A DNA stretch of 64,000 nucleotides from Planctobacterium marinum (lineage in GTDB: Bacteria; Pseudomonadota; Gammaproteobacteria; Enterobacterales; Alteromonadaceae): positions 94,477 to 158,476 of the forward strand of contig NZ_JAJEWQ010000008.1 in NCBI RefSeq assembly GCF_020687805.1, in the 5' to 3' direction. The notes beneath the pieces are model-generated. The model saw only the letters and a program-made list of their open reading frames with translations, was not told the origin of the DNA and searched no databases. Of the stretch, positions 60,412 to 64,000 are shown piece by piece. How positions within the stretch are numbered: the first letter of the stretch is position 1; each line of letters starts with the position of its first letter. The position numbers and the translations under genes are program-made.

Positions 60412-61989
60412 GTGGATTTTATTTGGATCTTCTTCGCGTTCGCCTGTGGTCTGGCTTGCAGACTGGTTAATTTACCGCCGCTGATTGGGTTTCTGGCGGC
60501 AGGCTTTTTACTCAATGGCATGGGCGTAGAGCCTGCTGAGAGCCTGGATGTACTGGCAAATTTGGGTATTACCCTGATGCTCTTTACCATTGGCCTGAAA
60601 CTCAATATCAAGCAGTTGTTTAAGCCCGAGGTGTGGGGCGGTACGGCCGGACCTATGGTGTTGTGGATTAGCCTGTTTTCACTGTTCAGTATGCTTTATG
60701 CCACGCTGGGTCTGAGTTATTTTGCCGATCTGGACTGGCAAACGGCCAGCCTGCTGGGGTTTGCATTGAGTTTTAGCAGTACCGTTTGCATTGTCAAAAT
60801 ACTGGAAGAAGGCGGCGAAATGAAAACCCGTCACGGCAAGCTGGCGATTGGTATTCTGGTAATGCAGGACATTCTGGCGGTGGTGTTTTTGGTGGTGGCG
60901 ACCGGCAAAATCCCGACCATTTATGCGTTGGGCTTGTTTGCCTTGCCATTGCTCAAACCAGTGTTAGACAAGCTGATCAAAGCCGCCGGACATGGTGAGT
61001 TGTTGCCCCTTACCGGTTTTTTTCTGGCGCTGGGCGGTTACGAATTGTTTACTCTGGTCGGGGTAAAAGGCGACCTTGGCGCCCTGATTTTCGGATTGCT
61101 GCTAAGCAGTCATAGCAAGGCTTCAGAATTGTCAAAAGCCTTACTGGGCTTCAAAGATATGTTTCTTATCGGGTTCTTTTTATCTATCGGATTTACGGCG
61201 TTGCCAACCCTGGAAATGGTGACTATGGCACTGTTTATGTGCATTTTGATTCCCTGTAAGTTCCTGTTTTTCTTTTATTTGTTAACCCGGTTACGCCTGC
61301 GCGGCCGTACCTCTTTTTTAAGCAGTTTGTCATTGAGTAACTACAGCGAATTTGGCCTGATTGTGGTGGCGCTGGCTGTGGCGAATGGCTGGTTAGCAGA
61401 GGAATGGTTAGTGATTTTGGCTATTGCGGTCTCTATTAGTTTTGTCTTCAGCAGTGTCTTGTATCGCAAGGCGCATCGCATTTATACCCACAAAAAAGAC
61501 TGGATCAATCGACTTGAACGAAGCCCGCGTTTGCCCGAAGACTTTTATGCTCAACCTGACCAGGCACAAATACTGGTGGTGGGTATGGGCCGCGTAGGCA
61601 AGGGCAGTTATTTAGCGTTGAGACAGAGTTTTGGTGACAAAGTATGGGGTATTGATGCGGAAAGCGAGCGCATCAGTAAACTCAAGGAAAACCATTACCA
61701 GGTGATCTGTGCTGACGCAGAAGATATCGACTTTTGGGAGTCTATTGAGTTGCACAAGATTCGTCTGGTGATGTTAGCCTTACCTTCTTCAGATGACATC
61801 CTCAATATTACCGAACAACTGAAAGTCGCAGGATTTCAGGGCAAGGTAGCCGCCATTGCGCGCTACAGTGATGACCGCAAACACCTCAAGCTATCAGGCG
61901 TGGATCACGTCTTTAATTTCTATTCTGAAGCCGGTGCTGGTTTTGCCGAAGAGAGTATGCGCATTATTGAGCCCGCTTCTTCGGCCTGA
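60412..61989 (+). CDS. Kef-type monovalent cation:proton antiporter (CPA2) with RCK domain
   Basis: A 525-residue protein from a GTG start (AGGA ahead). About 12 helices of the CPA2 exchanger fold (PPLIGFLAAGFLLNG, GITLMLFTIGLKLNI, FALSFSSTVCIVKILEEGG) followed by a TrkA-N/RCK domain (about 380-500) with the nucleotide-binding GMGRVGKGSY and acidic GIDAESERI. The family exports potassium or other cations under ligand control. It has no TrkA-C part. Its last 31 codons including the stop, with downstream DNA, are duplicated at 63766. Confidence 0.9.
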   Translation: MDFIWIFFAFACGLACRLVNLPPLIGFLAAGFLLNGMGVEPAESLDVLANLGITLMLFTIGLKLNIKQLFKPEVWGGTAGPMVLWISLFSLFSMLYATLGLSYFADLDWQTASLLGFALSFSSTVCIVKILEEGGEMKTRHGKLAIGILVMQDILAVVFLVVATGKIPTIYALGLFALPLLKPVLDKLIKAAGHGELLPLTGFFLALGGYELFTLVGVKGDLGALIFGLLLSSHSKASELSKALLGFKDMFLIGFFLSIGFTALPTLEMVTMALFMCILIPCKFLFFFYLLTRLRLRGRTSFLSSLSLSNYSEFGLIVVALAVANGWLAEEWLVILAIAVSISFVFSSVLYRKAHRIYTHKKDWINRLERSPRLPEDFYAQPDQAQILVVGMGRVGKGSYLALRQSFGDKVWGIDAESERISKLKENHYQVICADAEDIDFWESIELHKIRLVMLALPSSDDILNITEQLKVAGFQGKVAAIARYSDDRKHLKLSGVDHVFNFYSEAGAGFAEESMRIIEPASSA

Positions 61990-62131
61990 TTCGGCAGCAC
62001 TTAGCCTAATGTATGCTCGCTCTGCGAGAAAGGGGCCTTCGGTTTTAATGTAGGTCGCTGAATACTTCTGGATAAAACGCCCTGTGTGGAGTCACATGCT
62101 GGGTGTTGTGGGTTTGGAGGCTAGATACCAG
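61897..62131 (+). repeat. Long direct repeat, left copy (3' end of antiporter gene and beyond)
   Basis: The 235 bases visible in both copies differ at 7 positions from 63766-64000, offset 1869. It covers the last 31 codons of the antiporter gene, including its stop, and about 140 bases downstream (GCACTTAGCCTAATG, CTCTGCGAGAAAGGGGCC and so on). The true right end may lie beyond 62131 because the right copy is cut by the window edge. Confidence 0.92.
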
Positions 62132-62142
62132 CGGCTACCCGA

Positions 62143-62370
62143 TTAGGCGACGTTGGCAAAGCCTTTACCGGAAGTTGCTGGAGGAAGTTCTTTGCCGTCG
62201 GCTTTATAAATTGAAATGGTTTCTTCAACAATGCTACAAAGCTCGTGAAATACTGATTCTTCATCATCTCCATGACAACCTGCAATGAAAAGGCCTGGGC
62301 TGGAGCCAACGTAACACTGATCTTCTTCAGACCACTCAACGATTTTTATGTATCGCGCGCTATCTTTCAT
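62143..62370 (-). CDS. HicB-like protein, orphan antitoxin-type
   Basis: A 75-residue protein with AGAGGA ahead of the ATG. RYIKIVEWSEEDQCYVGSSPG and FIAGCHGDDEESVFHELCSIVEETISIYK match the partially degraded RNase H fold of HicB antitoxins. No HicA gene is adjacent. Upstream on this strand, an open frame without a start codon ends in a TGA overlapping the HicB ATG (62367-62370), possibly the remains of a former partner. Confidence 0.7.
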   Translation of the reverse strand: MKDSARYIKIVEWSEEDQCYVGSSPGLFIAGCHGDDEESVFHELCSIVEETISIYKADGKELPPATSGKGFANVA

Positions 62371-62472
62371 TGTTGCGATTCCTCTATAGCTTTTTTCACA
62401 GCCTTTATTTGATAAATCTTAGCATCATCTCCGGCTTTACCGGAAATTAACGCTAAAGAAGACAGCCATCAT

Positions 62473-62492
62473 AACTGTACTTCAGTACAGTT
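62473..62492. repeat. Perfect palindrome ahead of the transposase gene
   Basis: AACTGTAC, loop TTCA, GTACAGTT: an 8-bp perfect inverted repeat 62 bases before the Y1 transposase start. REP-like hairpins are substrates of such enzymes; it could also be a regulatory site. Confidence 0.45.
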
Positions 62493-62553
62493 TCCGACCT
62501 CCCTAATTTGTGCAAAATAGAAGCTTTATTCAACAGACTCAGGAAGAGTTAAC

Positions 62554-63537
62554 ATGCCAAAAGCCAGGAAGGCACAAATCTGTCTTGAAGATACACCCTA
62601 TTACCACTGTGTTTCCCGCTGTGTGCGCAGAGCATTTTTATGCGGCGAAGACAAACAAACCGGGGTCAGCTATGAACACCGCCGTCAATGGGTTGAAGAC
62701 CGTATTCACTTTCTGTCTCAGATATTTGCCATTGATGTTTGTGCCTATGCAGTAATGAGCAACCACACCCACCTGGTATTGCACATTCACAAAGATTTAT
62801 CTGACAGTTGGGATACTGAAGAAGTGATTCGCCGCTGGCACAGGCTTAGTAATGGTACGTTACTCAGTCACCAGTACCTGAATCCTGAACAACGAAAGCA
62901 GATACATGAGTCTCAGCTTTTCACCATTGAGGAAACCGCCGATATATGGCGGAAGCGGCTGACGGATATCAGCTGGTTTATGCGCTATTTGAATGAATAC
63001 ATAGCCAGAGAGGCCAACAAGGAAGATAAATGTAGCGGTAGATTCTGGGAAGGAAGATTTAAATCACAGGCGTTACTGGATGAAGCCGCACTTGCCGCCT
63101 GCATGGCCTATGTAGATTTAAACCCCATCAGAGCCGGTATGGCTAATACACCAGAGCAATCTGACCACACCAGTATTCAGTATCGCATCAATGCCGCCAA
63201 AGCAGGTAAAACACCTAAATACCTGACACCTTTTGCCGGCAATATCAAAGAGGGTATGCCCCATGGTTTGCCCTTTCATTTATTCGACTACATGGAGCTG
63301 GTCGATATCACGGGCAGAGCTATCTTACCCAATAAACGAGGCGCAATTGAAGAATCAACGCCTGTGATAATGGAACGTCTTAACCTCAAACCTGAGCAAT
63401 GGCAGGAACTAGCCACTCAATTTGAAGACTGTTTTCATCATGCTGCAGGCAGTGAATCTTATCTTGAAGCCTATCGGCATCGACACAACTTAAAACGACT
63501 CAGGGATAAAAACACCGCTATCCGATTATTTGGCTGA
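62554..63537 (+). mobile_element. REP-associated tyrosine transposase (Y1/IS200-like)
   Basis: A 327-residue protein with ribosome site AGGAAGAG. The HUH motif is SNHTHLVLH (about 68-76); the catalytic Tyr is probably in MAYVDLNPIRAGMA (about 189). The N-terminus CLEDTPYYHCVSRCVRRAFLCG and C-terminal extension are typical of single-copy RAYT-like transposases. These enzymes nick and join single-stranded hairpin DNA. It lies inside the region bounded by the 235-bp direct repeats. Confidence 0.88.
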
Positions 63538-63765
63538 CAATCACTTCCTTAATGCCAACTAAAAGTATAATTGCCGCAAGGTAAGGCGGGCACCTACCTG
63601 TATCTTTTTGAAGTTGTAATTTCCCACCCAGAAAGCACTATTTAAGAGTCTGAATCCGCTCTCTGATGTGTATCTTCCCAGAAATTTAGAAAAAACTAAT
63701 GGCGAGATCTGAGATTTGAAAAAAGAAAGCTGAATGAATTTTAAAGTGGATGTCTTTTTATCCTG
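63538..63765. other. Non-coding stretch after the transposase gene
   Basis: About 228 bases with no convincing gene. A 72-codon minus-strand frame ends in KKIQVGARLTLRQLYF, which may be chance or element debris. The bases GCCGCAAGGTAAGGCGGGC (63572-63590) could form a short stem. It ends at the start of the right direct repeat. Confidence 0.4.
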
Positions 63766-63858
63766 GGCGTGGATCACGTCTTTAATTTCTACTCTGAAGC
63801 CGGTGCTGGTTTTGCCGAAGAGAGTATGCGCATTATTGAGCCCGCTTCTTCGGCCTGA
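63766..63858 (+). pseudogene. Duplicated 3' fragment of the Kef-type antiporter gene
   Basis: This fragment encodes GVDHVFNFYSEAGAGFAEES and onward to the same final residues PASSA and stop as the gene ending at 61989. There is no start codon; the frame is closed by a stop at 63742. All 30 amino acids are unchanged relative to the parent copy despite one silent base change. Confidence 0.9.
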
Positions 63859-64000
63859 TTCGGCAGCACTTAGCCTAATGTGTTCTCGCTCTGCGAGAAA
63901 GGGGCCTTCTGTTTTAATGTAGGTCGCTGAATACTTCTGGATAAAACGCCCTCTGTGGAGTCACATGCTGGGTGGTGTGGGTTTGGAGGCTAGATAGCAG
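63766..64000 (+). repeat. Long direct repeat, right copy (continues past window)
   Basis: Partner of 61897-62131, about 97 percent identical by direct comparison (7 mismatches in 235). It is still matching at the last base of the window apart from single changes, so the real repeat may be longer. Confidence 0.92.

Noticed and set aside
63559..63777. 72-codon minus-strand frame ending KKIQVGARLTLRQLYF
   Set aside because: No start context or domain; it overlaps the junction of the direct repeat and is more likely element debris.
1..64000. CRISPR arrays, rRNA and tRNA genes
   Set aside because: No regularly spaced repeats and no cloverleaf or rRNA-like sequence was seen while reading both strands; a covariance-model scan was not possible.

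Overview
The window looks like a chromosomal segment of a marine-type gammaproteobacterium, most likely Alteromonadales/Alteromonadaceae. This is inferred from the three TonB-dependent receptors, the mipA-DUF3019-rstA-rstB operon, the SrkA/DsbA neighbourhood, the gamma-type Zur box and the overall gene style. I ran no database search. No rRNA, tRNA or CRISPR array was seen.

Layout. 1-1420: AT-rich accessory DNA with an unrecognised small gene (cut by the window edge), a broken gene, an integron-attC-like hairpin and a small UvrD-tail-like protein. 1430-9437: an alpha-glycoside utilisation locus made of a HutC-type GntR regulator, a cytoplasmic GH31 glycosidase, an SSS sodium symporter and a TonB-dependent receptor. 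A CTTATATAAG palindrome, or a one-mismatch version, precedes each of the last three genes. 9450-18205: small membrane and lipoprotein genes, a second large TonB receptor, a LytS/LytTR two-component pair, a serine hydrolase and a membrane-anchored AraC regulator. 18212-23771: dsbA, a BtuB-type receptor under a cobalamin riboswitch, srkA and ccoG. 23968-29916: a small secreted protein, the rstB-rstA-DUF3019-mipA operon and a beta-propeller lipoprotein. 30176-33265: a ThDP-dependent acetolactate-synthase-like enzyme coupled to an aldehyde dehydrogenase. 33303-34050: a parDE toxin-antitoxin pair between two imperfect 47-bp direct repeats. 34157-37996: a second serine hydrolase beside a second LytS/LytTR pair. 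38039-40846: a zinc-starvation cluster (cysteine-poor DksA, FolE2, a dihydroorotase with QxH in place of HxH) around a Zur box. 40905-47983: a MarR-GNAT fusion with its palindromic operator, a very large sensor diguanylate cyclase, a SulP transporter and a CHMI-family isomerase.

48003-61989 holds the most unusual unit. A CHASE2-adenylate cyclase is followed on the minus strand by a filamentous-haemagglutinin-type two-partner-secretion exoprotein, its TpsB transporter, an exported TPR-CHAT (caspase-like) protein and a small exported protein with a TonB/AgmX-like C-terminus. The last four genes overlap end to start. Divergent from the cyclase are a free cyclic-nucleotide-binding protein and a Kef-type cation/proton antiporter. 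I infer a cAMP-linked surface-protein system with an exported CHAT peptidase.

61897-64000: the 3' end of the antiporter gene plus downstream DNA (235 bp visible, 7 differences) is repeated directly 1869 bp later. It encloses an orphan HicB-like gene and a Y1/REP-associated tyrosine transposase, which marks a young insertion or duplication that runs past the window edge.
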